Assembly: GCF_009647655.1 (NCBI RefSeq)
Contig: NZ_WJFD01000009.1
Span: 26,361-90,360, forward strand
DNA length: 64,000 bases
Direction: 5' to 3'
From: Chitinophaga sp. SYP-B3965
GTDB taxonomy: Bacteria; Bacteroidota; Bacteroidia; Chitinophagales; Chitinophagaceae
Positions 53,734-61,981 of the stretch are shown piece after piece. The stretch's first letter is position 1. Each line of letters starts with the position of its first letter. Both the position numbers and the translations under genes were made by a program. The notes under the pieces are model-generated. The model saw only the letters and a program-made list of their open reading frames with translations. It was not told where the DNA came from and searched no databases.

Positions 53734-54098
53734 TAAGAAAGAAGGGCTGTCCTGGAAAGAACAGCCCGCTAAATTATGCTTATGAAAAAAGGCCATTTCG
53801 GGCCAGATTTACCAATTTTGTTTGCCGGTTACCAATAGTAACAGACATGAAGAGTTATCTCCACCAGGTTGTAATGACAAGGGAATGAAAAACGGAACCA
53901 TAAAACACACGGACTTACTTCACGGTATTATCGAGGGACTTTTACTGGTTGGTTTAATATTAAAACAGATAGCTCTTTAAATCGGATGCTAAGATATACA
54001 ACCTCTATGAAGTTTTCACAGATTTTTACATTTCCTGAAAATAAAATTGATGTACGGATGTTTATCCTGCAGAAAGGAACCCACTGGATAAGAGTGTG
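53734..54098. other. gene-poor spacer with a hairpin
   Basis: GGGCTGT and ACAGCCC form a 7-bp hairpin at about 53747-53770. A possible 31-codon ORF (53885-53980) is listed separately. Nothing else is evident. Confidence 0.4.
53885..53980 (+). CDS. possible 31-aa membrane peptide
   Basis: A short ORF (start MKNGTIKHTDLLHG) whose second half is a continuous hydrophobic helix (IIEGLLLVGLILKQIAL). A weak AAGGGA precedes the ATG. It could be a single-span small membrane protein or chance. No neighbour explains it. Confidence 0.25.
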   Translation: MKNGTIKHTDLLHGIIEGLLLVGLILKQIAL

Positions 54099-54860
54099 TT
54101 AGCGATTTACATTCACTGGAGCCTGATGTACGGCATCGGCAATTTCTTTGATAAGGGAGAGGTCCTTTTCAATAGCATTTCCAACAACAATAATATCTGC
54201 GCCGGCTTTACAATTGCGGTAAGCTTTTTCCGCATCGCGGATACCGCCGCCAACAATAACGGGAATATCCACCTGGCTGGCAACCCTGTGGATCATACTT
54301 TCTGTAATAGGTTTGCGGGCACCGCTGCCGGCATCCATATAGATCACTTTCATGCCCAGCATATCGCCGGCCATAGCAGTAACCATGGCAATATCATCTT
54401 TATCTGCAGGGATGGGAGTAGTATTACTAATGTAAGAAACGGTGGTAGGGGCACCGCCATCGATCACCATATAACCGGTGGAGATCACTTCAAGTGCACT
54501 TTTTTTCACTGCCGCAACGGAAACCACATGCTGGCCAATGAGTAATTCCGGATTACGGCCGGAGATCACGGAGAGGTAAAGCAAAGCATCTGCAAATTTC
54601 GAAACCTGCGAGGGGCTGCCGGGGAACAGGATTACCGGAATAGAACAGGTAGCCTTGATCTGTTGAACCACCTCGTCGAGATGGTTGGTGATCACAAGAC
54701 TGCCGCCTAAAAATATATAATCAACCTTCGCCTCAGTGCATTTGGCAGTCAGATCAGCGATACCGGTAGGGGTTACCTTATCGGGATCAATCAGAACTGC
54801 GAATGACTTTGTACCTTTTGCCTTTCTTTCGATAAAGGAATTGTATATTTTTTTATACAT
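54099..54860 (-). CDS. geranylgeranylglyceryl phosphate synthase family protein
   Basis: A 253-aa TIM-barrel prenyltransferase: LIDPDKVTPTGIAD near 22, DYIFLGGSLVI near 48, FPGSPSQVSKFADALLYLSVISGRNPELLIG near 79-109, and YMDAGSGARKPIT and VIVGGGIRDAEKAY with GADIIVVGNAIE. The family joins glycerol-1-phosphate to a polyprenyl diphosphate, the first archaeal-lipid step; Bacteroidetes homologues have been shown to have GGGPS activity. Its -7 element TACATTTG lies at 54893-54886. Confidence 0.92.
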   Translation of the reverse strand: MYKKIYNSFIERKAKGTKSFAVLIDPDKVTPTGIADLTAKCTEAKVDYIFLGGSLVITNHLDEVVQQIKATCSIPVILFPGSPSQVSKFADALLYLSVISGRNPELLIGQHVVSVAAVKKSALEVISTGYMVIDGGAPTTVSYISNTTPIPADKDDIAMVTAMAGDMLGMKVIYMDAGSGARKPITESMIHRVASQVDIPVIVGGGIRDAEKAYRNCKAGADIIVVGNAIEKDLSLIKEIADAVHQAPVNVNR

Positions 54861-54885
54861 TAATTTTGCATTGTTCCGGTTGTGG

Positions 54886-54893
54886 CAAATGTA
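54886..54893 (-). promoter_or_regulatory. -7 element of the GGGP synthase gene
   Basis: TACATTTG (TAnnTTTG) on the minus strand lies 25 bp before the ATG at 54860. Confidence 0.5.
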
Positions 54894-55024
54894 TAAATTA
54901 TTTTCTAATAAGGCACATAGTTAAATAAGTATGCATAGCATTGATTTTACAACTGAAATAGCACTAAAAGAGTGCCAAGTTCCCCTTTTTACCCCCTAAT
55001 TGTTAATCGAGGCAGTCTTTTTGC

Positions 55025-55045
55025 TTATGCACAGCCTGTGGATAA
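55025..55045. promoter_or_regulatory. inverted pair of DnaA boxes upstream of nrdJ
   Basis: TTATGCACA and TGTGGATAA (reverse complement of the perfect box TTATCCACA) are separated by GCC. With the flanking C and G it is a 23-bp near-palindrome, about 100 bp before the nrdJ start. Confidence 0.6.
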
Positions 55046-55146
55046 GAATAATAGCCAATCAAAGGTTTAAAAAATTATTTTAGTAATCCCGCGTAGAAAG
55101 AGAGTTATAAACCGATTTGCTTAATCCTGTAAATAATCCAGGGCAT

Positions 55147-58100
55147 ATGAAAAATCAAGAGAATAAGGCTGGTGGCCTTGTATTCACTCGTCACTTTACC
55201 CAGGAAGGTATTAGCCCCTATGATCAGTTCGAATATGACTTCCGCTCCTCTGTGATCCGCAACCCTGGCGGGGATGTGGTGTTTGAAATGAATAATGTGG
55301 AAGTCCCTAAGGGATGGTCTCAGATCGCTACAGATATCCTTGCTCAAAAATATTTCCGTAAAGCCGGTGTTCCGCAGCCTGATGGTTCCCTTGGCCGGGA
55401 AACCTCCGTAAAGCAGGTCGTGCACAGAATGTGCAATTGCTGGCGCGCCTGGGGAGAAAGGTATGGTTATTTTGCCTCCCCGAAAGATTCCGCCATATTT
55501 TATGAAGAGCTGGTCTATGCCATGCTCAACCAGGCCTGTGTACCAAATTCCCCGCAATGGTTCAATACCGGCCTCCATGAAAGTTATGGGATCAAAGGCA
55601 AACCGCAGGGCCACTACTTTGTGGACCCCCGCACCAATAAACTGGAAAGATCCACTTCAGCATACGAAAGACCCCAGCCCCATGCATGTTTCATTCTCAG
55701 TGTGAGTGACGATCTTGTGAATGATGGTGGTATTATGGACCTCTGGGTAAGGGAAGCCCGGATCTTTAAATATGGCTCCGGCGTAGGCACCAATTTCTCC
55801 CACCTTCGTGGTGATGGAGAAAAACTGAGTGGTGGCGGCACTTCCAGCGGCCTTATGAGTTTCCTCAAAATAGGAGACAGAGCAGCTGGTGCTATCAAAT
55901 CAGGAGGCACTACCCGCCGGGCAGCTAAAATGGTTTGCCTGGACCTGGACCATCCGGAGATCCTGGAATTTGTTAACTGGAAGGTCGAGGAAGAAAAGAA
56001 AGTGGCAGCCCTCATTGCTGCAGGTTATTCTTCTGATTATGAAGGAGATGCCTATAAAACCGTCTCCGGCCAGAACTCCAATAACTCCGTGAGAATCCCC
56101 AATAGCTTCTTCCATGCACTGGAATCTGACGGGGATTGGGAATTAAAAGGCCGCATGAACGGCAAAACCACTAAAACCCTCAAAGCAGTAGACCTCTGGA
56201 GCCAGATAGCTTACGCAGCCTGGCGTTGTGCAGACCCCGGTACCCAATATGATACTACTATTAATGAATGGCATACTTGTCCCCAGGGCGGAAGGATCAA
56301 TGCATCCAATCCTTGCTCTGAGTACATGTTCCTGGATAATACAGCCTGCAACCTGGCTTCCGTAAATCTGCGCCGCTTCTTTAATGAAGGCAATAACCAG
56401 TTTGATGTGCCGGGTTTTGAATACACCGTGCGGTTATGGACCGTTGTATTAGAAGTTTCCGTGCTCATGGCGCAATTCCCTTCCAAAGAAGTAGCCCAGC
56501 TGAGTTACGAATACAGAACACTGGGGCTTGGTTATGCCAACCTGGGTTCCATGCTGATGGTGAGCGGCATTGCTTATGATAGTGAAGAAGCACGTGGAAT
56601 TGCCGGAGCTATTACAGCCATCATGACCGGTGTATCTTATAAGACATCTGCGGAAATGGCCAGTCACCTGGGTCCTTTCCCTAAATTCGAAGAGAACAGA
56701 ACAGAAATGCTCCGGGTGATGCGTAATCACCGGGCTGCAGCATATGATGCAGCAGATGCTTTTGAAGGACTGGAGATCCAGCCACTGGGCATCGACGCAA
56801 AATATTGCCCGGACTATCTCCTGAAAGCAGCCACAAAGGCCTGGGACGATGCTGTGCAGTTAGGAGAAAAATATGGTTACCGGAATGCGCAGGCTACCGT
56901 GATCGCACCAACCGGAACAATTGGCCTGGTCATGGATTGCGACACTACCGGCGTGGAACCTGATTTTGCGCTCGTTAAATTCAAAAAATTATCCGGCGGT
57001 GGTTACTTTAAGATCATCAATCAATCCATTCCGGCCGCATTACGTAACCTCCGGTATAAAGAAAATGAGATCAAAGCCATTGTGGATTATGCCAAAGGCA
57101 CAGGAAGTTTTGCCGGTGCACCCTACATTAATCCGCAAACACTGAGTGAAAAAGGATTTATTGCAGAAGAGATCAAAAAGCTGGATGTGGCAGTGGCCTC
57201 TTCCTTTGATGTGGCTTTTGTGTTCAATGTATACACGCTGGGTGAGGAATGTTTGCAAAGGATCGGTTTCACACCTGAGCAGTTCTATAATATGGAGTTC
57301 AGCCTGTTGCATGAGCTGGGCTTTACAGATGAACAGATAGAAGCTGCGAATGATTATGTATGTGGTACCATGACAGTGGAAGGGGCGCCTTATCTGAAAG
57401 AAACAGACCTCCCTGTTTTTGACTGCGCTAATAAATGTGGTAAAAAAGGAGAACGTTTCATTCACCCGCATGGCCACATTCGCATGATGGCAGCCACGCA
57501 GCCATTTATTTCAGGCGCTATTTCAAAAACCATCAACCTCCCTAATGAGGCTACGGTGGAAGAGATCGCTGATGCTTACAAACTGAGCTGGGAATTAGGG
57601 CTTAAAGCCTGTGCTTTGTACAGGGATGGATCTAAACTGAGCCAGCCGCTGAATACAAAAGGAGACAAGAGAAAGAGGGGAGAAGTGGCAGAGGCAGAAA
57701 ATACCGGGCAGATCATTGATATGGACCAGCTAACGATAGATGAATTGCTGGAAGAATTGAATAAGCGCATGATCGCTAGTTCGGATACCTCACTGAAACG
57801 TGCCTTATCAAGGATCGTAGAAAGAAAAACACTGCCTGGCAAACGCCGTGGATTTACACAGAAGGCCAAAGTTGGCGGACAACCCATCTTCGTGCGCACA
57901 GGTGAATACAACGACGGAACACTGGGAGAGATCTTTATTGATCTGGCAAAAGAAGGTTCCACTTTGCGCAGCCTCATGAACTGTTTTGCAATAGCAGTGT
58001 CCGTTGGTTTGCAATATGGCGTGCCGCTGGAAGAGTTTGTAGATAAATTTGTATTTACCCGCTTTGAGCCTTCAGGCATGGTAGATCATCCAAATATTCG

Positions 58101-58473
58101 TTCTTCCACTTCATTGATCGATTATATTTTCAGAGTGCTGGGTTATGAGTATCTCGGCCGAACTGATCTTGTACATATACTGGATGCACCAGGAAATACA
58201 GGAGAAGATGATTGGGATGATGATCCTGTTGAGCCAGTTGTTAAACCAGAATTATCCAACATGAGGATTGTTGGTACAGCAAGTAATCAATCCGGCCAAA
58301 AGTCCGTGAAACCGCAGCCAGTAGCTGCTGCCAGCGGAGAGAGCAGTACACAGGAATACATGCGCAGCATGCAGAGTGATGCTCCCGCCTGTAGTACCTG
58401 CGGACATATCACTGTACGTTCAGGAACATGTTACAAATGTCTGAATTGCGGTAACAGCATGGGTTGTAGCTGA
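55147..58473 (+). CDS. nrdJ: B12-dependent (class II) ribonucleotide reductase
   Basis: A 1108-aa adenosylcobalamin-dependent RNR that makes all four dNTPs. Visible: the active-site stretch NPCSEYMFLDNTACNLASVNLRR near 390-412, YGSGVGTNFSHLRG near 207, IAPTGTIGLVMDCDTTG near 588, and a zinc-ribbon-like C-terminus with CSTCG and CYKCLNCG. The family has no beta subunit. The ATG at 55147 is preferred over the TTG at 55117. The upstream DnaA-box pair suggests replication-linked control. Confidence 0.95.
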   Translation: MKNQENKAGGLVFTRHFTQEGISPYDQFEYDFRSSVIRNPGGDVVFEMNNVEVPKGWSQIATDILAQKYFRKAGVPQPDGSLGRETSVKQVVHRMCNCWRAWGERYGYFASPKDSAIFYEELVYAMLNQACVPNSPQWFNTGLHESYGIKGKPQGHYFVDPRTNKLERSTSAYERPQPHACFILSVSDDLVNDGGIMDLWVREARIFKYGSGVGTNFSHLRGDGEKLSGGGTSSGLMSFLKIGDRAAGAIKSGGTTRRAAKMVCLDLDHPEILEFVNWKVEEEKKVAALIAAGYSSDYEGDAYKTVSGQNSNNSVRIPNSFFHALESDGDWELKGRMNGKTTKTLKAVDLWSQIAYAAWRCADPGTQYDTTINEWHTCPQGGRINASNPCSEYMFLDNTACNLASVNLRRFFNEGNNQFDVPGFEYTVRLWTVVLEVSVLMAQFPSKEVAQLSYEYRTLGLGYANLGSMLMVSGIAYDSEEARGIAGAITAIMTGVSYKTSAEMASHLGPFPKFEENRTEMLRVMRNHRAAAYDAADAFEGLEIQPLGIDAKYCPDYLLKAATKAWDDAVQLGEKYGYRNAQATVIAPTGTIGLVMDCDTTGVEPDFALVKFKKLSGGGYFKIINQSIPAALRNLRYKENEIKAIVDYAKGTGSFAGAPYINPQTLSEKGFIAEEIKKLDVAVASSFDVAFVFNVYTLGEECLQRIGFTPEQFYNMEFSLLHELGFTDEQIEAANDYVCGTMTVEGAPYLKETDLPVFDCANKCGKKGERFIHPHGHIRMMAATQPFISGAISKTINLPNEATVEEIADAYKLSWELGLKACALYRDGSKLSQPLNTKGDKRKRGEVAEAENTGQIIDMDQLTIDELLEELNKRMIASSDTSLKRALSRIVERKTLPGKRRGFTQKAKVGGQPIFVRTGEYNDGTLGEIFIDLAKEGSTLRSLMNCFAIAVSVGLQYGVPLEEFVDKFVFTRFEPSGMVDHPNIRSSTSLIDYIFRVLGYEYLGRTDLVHILDAPGNTGEDDWDDDPVEPVVKPELSNMRIVGTASNQSGQKSVKPQPVAAASGESSTQEYMRSMQSDAPACSTCGHITVRSGTCYKCLNCGNSMGCS

Positions 58474-58644
58474 TGTGATTTGCAATTGTTTAGGAATGTT
58501 TAACAAGCGTAGTAAAGCGAATCGTTGGATAGTGTGCCTTGAAAGTGGCTTGGGGATTGGGTTTGTGTGGTTTTTACGCAACGAATACTTTGTTAATTAT
58601 TTGTTATTCGATGGCAAAAATTTCAAATAAAGTTAACATAGATA

Positions 58645-58652
58645 TACCTTTG
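58645..58652 (+). promoter_or_regulatory. isolated -7 element
   Basis: TACCTTTG (TAnnTTTG) occurs about 40 bp before the terminator at 58690, which would give a transcript of only about 60 nt. It may be real or chance. Confidence 0.3.
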
Positions 58653-58689
58653 TATACAAATAGGGTTTTCATAGGATAGTAACAAATTG

Positions 58690-58720
58690 AGGGCACTTTT
58701 CTAAGTGCCCTTTTTCTTTT
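58690..58720 (+). terminator. intrinsic terminator downstream of nrdJ
   Basis: GGGCACTT pairs perfectly with AAGTGCCC around TTCT, followed by a T-rich tract. Confidence 0.85.
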
Positions 58721-59392
58721 CCCCCTTGTCTGTAAAGGGTTTCAGCCGAAGCCTTTCTTCCACCACTTTTACGAAGGATTTGCACAAAACAGTTCAATAA
58801 CTGCAAAAAAGATGCATGCATTACAATGCACCCGCAATTATTTGCGACATGAAAGATGCGTGATCACTTTAGTGAAGGAAAATATAAGGTACACTAAAAC
58901 ACAACAGGAGCAAGGGATTGCGCCTTAGAGGGTAGCTTCTGCGAAGAGGGCACATTGCTTTAAAAAACATAGCTGCATCTTCGCAATTGAAATGAGATGA
59001 TTGATGTGAAGATGTATTGCTTGTAGTAGTAAAATATAACGCAGCTGAAATTTCTACTGAGTCACAAGAATTTATCCCAAATTTTACTACACGTTTTTGT
59101 AACATGTTTTGCGAAGATAGGGTCATTAAAATAGGAGAAATGTTAACAGGTTTTTTCGGTTTGTTAATCTTAGAAGGTGCATGAGGGCTGCGCGGCAAAA
59201 AAAGCCCCTTTTTTGTTAACAAAACACCCCAGCCCGCAAAACCGATTTTGCCCAGGGTATCTTCAAAGTTGGATTTTCTTCAAAAAACGGCCTTTTAATT
59301 TGTTTATTTTCATTTTGAGGGGGTTATTTTGAGGATTTTGAATATTCAGACACCGATTTTTCTATTTATTCAAATTATTTTATATTTGTTAA

Positions 59393-59512
59393 AGTATTAA
59401 TTTTTATATGGTTACTGTCCTATGAAAAACCAAATATTCCTACACCGCGAGAATCTTCTTGCAAAGTAAATGACTCTCGAAAGCAATGGATTCATCCATT
59501 GCTTTTGTTTTT
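59393..59512 (+). ncRNA. candidate small RNA or small-peptide transcript
   Basis: A perfect -7 element (TATATTTG, 59381-59388) lies directly upstream and a perfect 11-bp terminator hairpin downstream (59480-59505), defining a transcript of about 120 nt. CGAGA/TCTCG (59448-59479) may form an extra stem. It contains a 15-codon ORF, MKNQIFLHRENLLAK (59422-59469). No + strand gene follows for it to regulate in cis, so it should act in trans or encode a peptide. Confidence 0.45.
59480..59512 (+). terminator. terminator of the candidate small RNA
   Basis: AAAGCAATGGA pairs perfectly with TCCATTGCTTT around TTCA, followed by TGTTTTTT. Confidence 0.85.
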
Positions 59513-59568
59513 TCATCAAGGTGGAGGAATAACAAAGAAAAAGAATCAAGCAACCTAACTAAAGAACC

Positions 59569-60315
59569 TCAGACTGGAAGTAGATCACAGAAGTAGAACC
59601 GGGTGTCCCAATCAGCCGTTTCTTTTTTAAAACAGTTTTCACCATCATCTTTATAGCAATCACCTTCCCCATTACGAACAGGGGAGTAGACTCTTTCTAC
59701 CGTTTCACCTACTAAAAAATTCACGGGTCCGGTAAAGAGGGGGCCGTCAAACACAAAACTGTGAAACTCGCCGTTCTCTCCGCAAGGGTCAACCTCTGCA
59801 GGGAGATCGGCGAGAAAGGCTTCATCGATCATCCTGCCTGCAAAAGAGGCCGGCAGATATTTTGCATTCACGCAAACGATAATAGCCTTAAAGCCCGCCG
59901 TTATGAAATCTTTTATCAGCTGTGTACTATCCTTTTTCCAAAGCGGGAACACCCCTTCCATCCCGATCTGGGCCAATTGCGTTTCCCGGTAAGTACGCAG
60001 ATCTTCCAGGAAAATGTCCCCAAAAACAGCGTGACTGATCCCTTCTGCCTGTAATTCAGCCAGTTGCGTGCGCATGATCCGGTTATAGTCTTCCATGGAA
60101 GCATTTTCCGGCAAATAGGCCTTTTTAAGAGGGATACCCGTTTGACGGGCCTGTTCATCCAGCAACACTTCCCTTACCCCATGCATGGAAACTCTTTGGA
60201 AAGCCTCACTGAGCGTGGTAAAGAGATAACGTATGTTGTAATCCTTCTGCTGTTGCAGCTGCCAGAGGGCAAAAGAAGCATCTTTTCCGCCACTCCAATT
60301 AATATATGCATTCAT
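59569..60315 (-). CDS. Dph6-like ATP-pyrophosphatase (diphthine-ammonia ligase family)
   Basis: A 248-aa PP-loop ATPase: the nucleotide loop NWSGGKDASFALW near residues 6-18, HGVREVLLDEQA near 45, and the family motifs FGDIFLEDLRTYRE and DPCGENGEFHSFVFDGPLF (near 175-194). In eukaryotes the family makes diphthamide; bacteria lack diphthamide on EF-G, so the substrate is unknown. It lies between the candidate small RNA and a divergent small protein gene. Confidence 0.88.
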   Translation of the reverse strand: MNAYINWSGGKDASFALWQLQQQKDYNIRYLFTTLSEAFQRVSMHGVREVLLDEQARQTGIPLKKAYLPENASMEDYNRIMRTQLAELQAEGISHAVFGDIFLEDLRTYRETQLAQIGMEGVFPLWKKDSTQLIKDFITAGFKAIIVCVNAKYLPASFAGRMIDEAFLADLPAEVDPCGENGEFHSFVFDGPLFTGPVNFLVGETVERVYSPVRNGEGDCYKDDGENCFKKETADWDTRFYFCDLLPV

Positions 60316-60555
60316 CGTCCGTAAAATTACATGTAATATTATAAGGGAAGCAGCGTTTTACTGCTGTTCCCGGCCGCCCAAAAAAAGAATAGGGCCAGTT
60401 TGCAACTTTTTATCCGGCCGGTCGTCTTTAAATTATACTCAAAAGGCTGTTTATACCGTGAAAAACGCAGTTTGTCCCGTAGAAGTGCGTATTTAGCCCC
60501 CAATGAGTATTTTATGTTATTTATTTAGTATTTTTAGGTCATTAAAAATTACCTT

Positions 60556-61044
60556 ATGAAACAGCTGTTGTTTTTGCTAGTACTGGGAACAGTAACTGCC
60601 ACTGCAGCGATCGCCGGCAATCCCGGTGATAACAACGACAACAACGGTGAGAAAACCGACAAAGGTGCAAAAGCCAAAACTACTAAGAGGGTGGAAGAGT
60701 TCATATGGACACTCCCCCAATCTTCCCAGGTAGAAAAGGTAGATGACTCCGAAATGCAAAAGGCCATGGTAGACCTCTACAAATGGTATTTGCAGAATGA
60801 AACCCGCGTTAATAACAGCTCCTCCATCAAAGGTGATAATAACGACGCACCGGTAGCTCCTTTCAAGGTTGATCCTAAGGTTTTGCAGCAGTACCTGAAA
60901 TTCATCAAAATGAATTTCCCGGGACTGAATGAAGAAGATCTTACAGATAAACGCATGACCACTTCCGCTGTAAAACGGAAGAATGCGCCTGTTTCTACCT
61001 GCGACGACCTGGATGCACCAATGTCTTTGACTGCATCAAAATAA
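60556..61044 (+). CDS. small secreted protein, function unknown
   Basis: A 162-aa protein with a signal peptide (MKQLLFLLVLGTVTATAAIAG), then an Asn/Asp/Lys-rich linker (NPGDNNDNNGEKTDKG) and a helical part (EMQKAMVDLYKWYLQNE; VLQQYLKFIKMNFPG). One cysteine lies near the end. No family recognised. Probably periplasmic. A -7-like TATTTTTA lies just before it. Confidence 0.65.
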   Translation: MKQLLFLLVLGTVTATAAIAGNPGDNNDNNGEKTDKGAKAKTTKRVEEFIWTLPQSSQVEKVDDSEMQKAMVDLYKWYLQNETRVNNSSSIKGDNNDAPVAPFKVDPKVLQQYLKFIKMNFPGLNEEDLTDKRMTTSAVKRKNAPVSTCDDLDAPMSLTASK

Positions 61045-61057
61045 TTTCGTAAGTTCG
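61042..61057 (+). promoter_or_regulatory. tandem -7-like elements before the YcxB-like gene
   Basis: TAATTTCG (61042-61049) and TAAGTTCG (61050-61057) each differ from TAnnTTTG by one base and lie side by side, 5-13 bp before ATG 61062. Confidence 0.3.
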
Positions 61058-61061
61058 GTGA

Positions 61062-61562
61062 ATGCATTTCCTTCAGTTTACGTACAATAGGGAAGAGGTT
61101 ATAAATGCATTGCGCTCCCACTTTCTCCGACGTGGCGAAATCAAAGTATTTCGCAACACTCTCATTATTTTACTGATAGCCACTGTAACAGGTTACCTGT
61201 TTCATGTTGTGAACTTCAATGCCTTACTCGGTATTTCCACGATGATGGTGATCCTGGGCTGGGCATTCTGGTATTTGTTACCCGTTTCTACCTATAATAA
61301 GGCCGCTACTTTTAAAGACAATATCCGTTTGCGTTATAATGAGGAAGGTATGGCCATTTCTACAGGACCGGGAGAAAGAGCATTGTCCTGGAAAAGCTTT
61401 TCCCAGATCGTGGAAACAAACTCCTTTTTCTTTCTGTACAAGGATAAGCGCAGTTTTTTTCTCATTCCTACCAGTGCTTTCGAAAGTGAAACCGCTAAAG
61501 ATAGTTTCAGTCAGCTGATGAAAACGCTGTTTAAAGATTACAGCCGTTTGAACATCTCATAA
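61062..61562 (+). CDS. YcxB-like membrane protein
   Basis: A 166-aa protein with two membrane helices (residues about 32-53 and 56-75: LIILLIATVTGYLFHVVNF; ISTMMVILGWAFWYLLPV) and a C-terminal cytoplasmic beta domain of the YcxB type (LSWKSFSQIVETNSFFFLY; SFFLIPTSAFES). The role is unknown. It overlaps the convergent GNAT gene by 25 bp. Confidence 0.75.
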   Translation: MHFLQFTYNREEVINALRSHFLRRGEIKVFRNTLIILLIATVTGYLFHVVNFNALLGISTMMVILGWAFWYLLPVSTYNKAATFKDNIRLRYNEEGMAISTGPGERALSWKSFSQIVETNSFFFLYKDKRSFFLIPTSAFESETAKDSFSQLMKTLFKDYSRLNIS

Positions 61563-61969
61563 TGGGCAATGCCCACTTCTTCAAATGCTGAACCCCGGAT
61601 CAGGTAACCGTTTTTGGTATAAAAAGGCGCCGCCTCTTTGCGCGCATGCATCATTAATTCCTGGAAGCCATTCCTCTTTGCGTGCTCTTCCGCAAACCGC
61701 AGTACTTTACTGCCCGTACCTTTCCCCTGTAAATTATCATCCACCGCCATCTGGCGCAATTGCACCGTAGTTTCATTGAGGGGTGTAAGTATACAGCAGC
61801 CCAGCAGTTTTTCTTCTTCAAAACAACCAATCAGCACATCGGAGATCTCCTGCTGCAGGTATTCTTCAGAAAAAGTGAGGCCCAGCGGGGCTCTCAGGAT
61901 CTTATCACGGAGTTCCACCATGGCTTTGTAATCACAACTGCCATATTCAATAAGTCTTATATCAGGCAT
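61538..61969 (-). CDS. GNAT-family N-acetyltransferase
   Basis: A 143-aa acetyltransferase with the acetyl-CoA loop DDNLQGKGTGSKVLRFAEEHA (Q/RxxGxG, near 75-95) and the ElaA-like C-terminal GFQELMMHARKEAAPFYTKNGY. It lies 12 bp after the PRPP synthetase gene and is probably co-transcribed with it. Substrate unknown. Confidence 0.9.
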   Translation of the reverse strand: MPDIRLIEYGSCDYKAMVELRDKILRAPLGLTFSEEYLQQEISDVLIGCFEEEKLLGCCILTPLNETTVQLRQMAVDDNLQGKGTGSKVLRFAEEHAKRNGFQELMMHARKEAAPFYTKNGYLIRGSAFEEVGIAHYEMFKRL

Positions 61970-61981
61970 AGAGCAAAATTA

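Larger units (their letters stand above)
58474..59568. other. 1.1-kb gene-free region with candidate small transcripts
   Basis: No gene of normal size is convincing. It contains the nrdJ-side terminator (58690-58720), an inverted repeat TGCGAAGA/TCTTCGCA (58940-58985) with a third TGCGAAGA at 59110-59117, the 14-bp palindrome TTTTGTTAACAAAA (59212-59225), and a candidate small RNA (59393-59512). Confidence 0.5.

Noticed and set aside
54931..54999. 22-codon ORF starting MHSIDFTTEIA upstream of nrdJ
   Set aside because: No start context, and it overlaps a hairpin (GCACT/AGTGC); chance occurrence is likely.
55025..55045. DnaA boxes as part of an origin of replication
   Set aside because: Only one box pair, no AT-rich unwinding region with further boxes and no dnaA or dnaN nearby; a regulatory reading before nrdJ fits better.
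54949..55146. Cobalamin riboswitch before nrdJ
   Set aside because: No B12-box-like conserved core is visible, and B12 riboswitches normally control B12-independent isozymes or transport, not the B12-dependent enzyme.
58869..59222. 117-codon reading frame on the minus strand
   Set aside because: Low-complexity and Ser/Pro/Leu composition without domain, signal or start context; it crosses the palindromes and inverted repeats.
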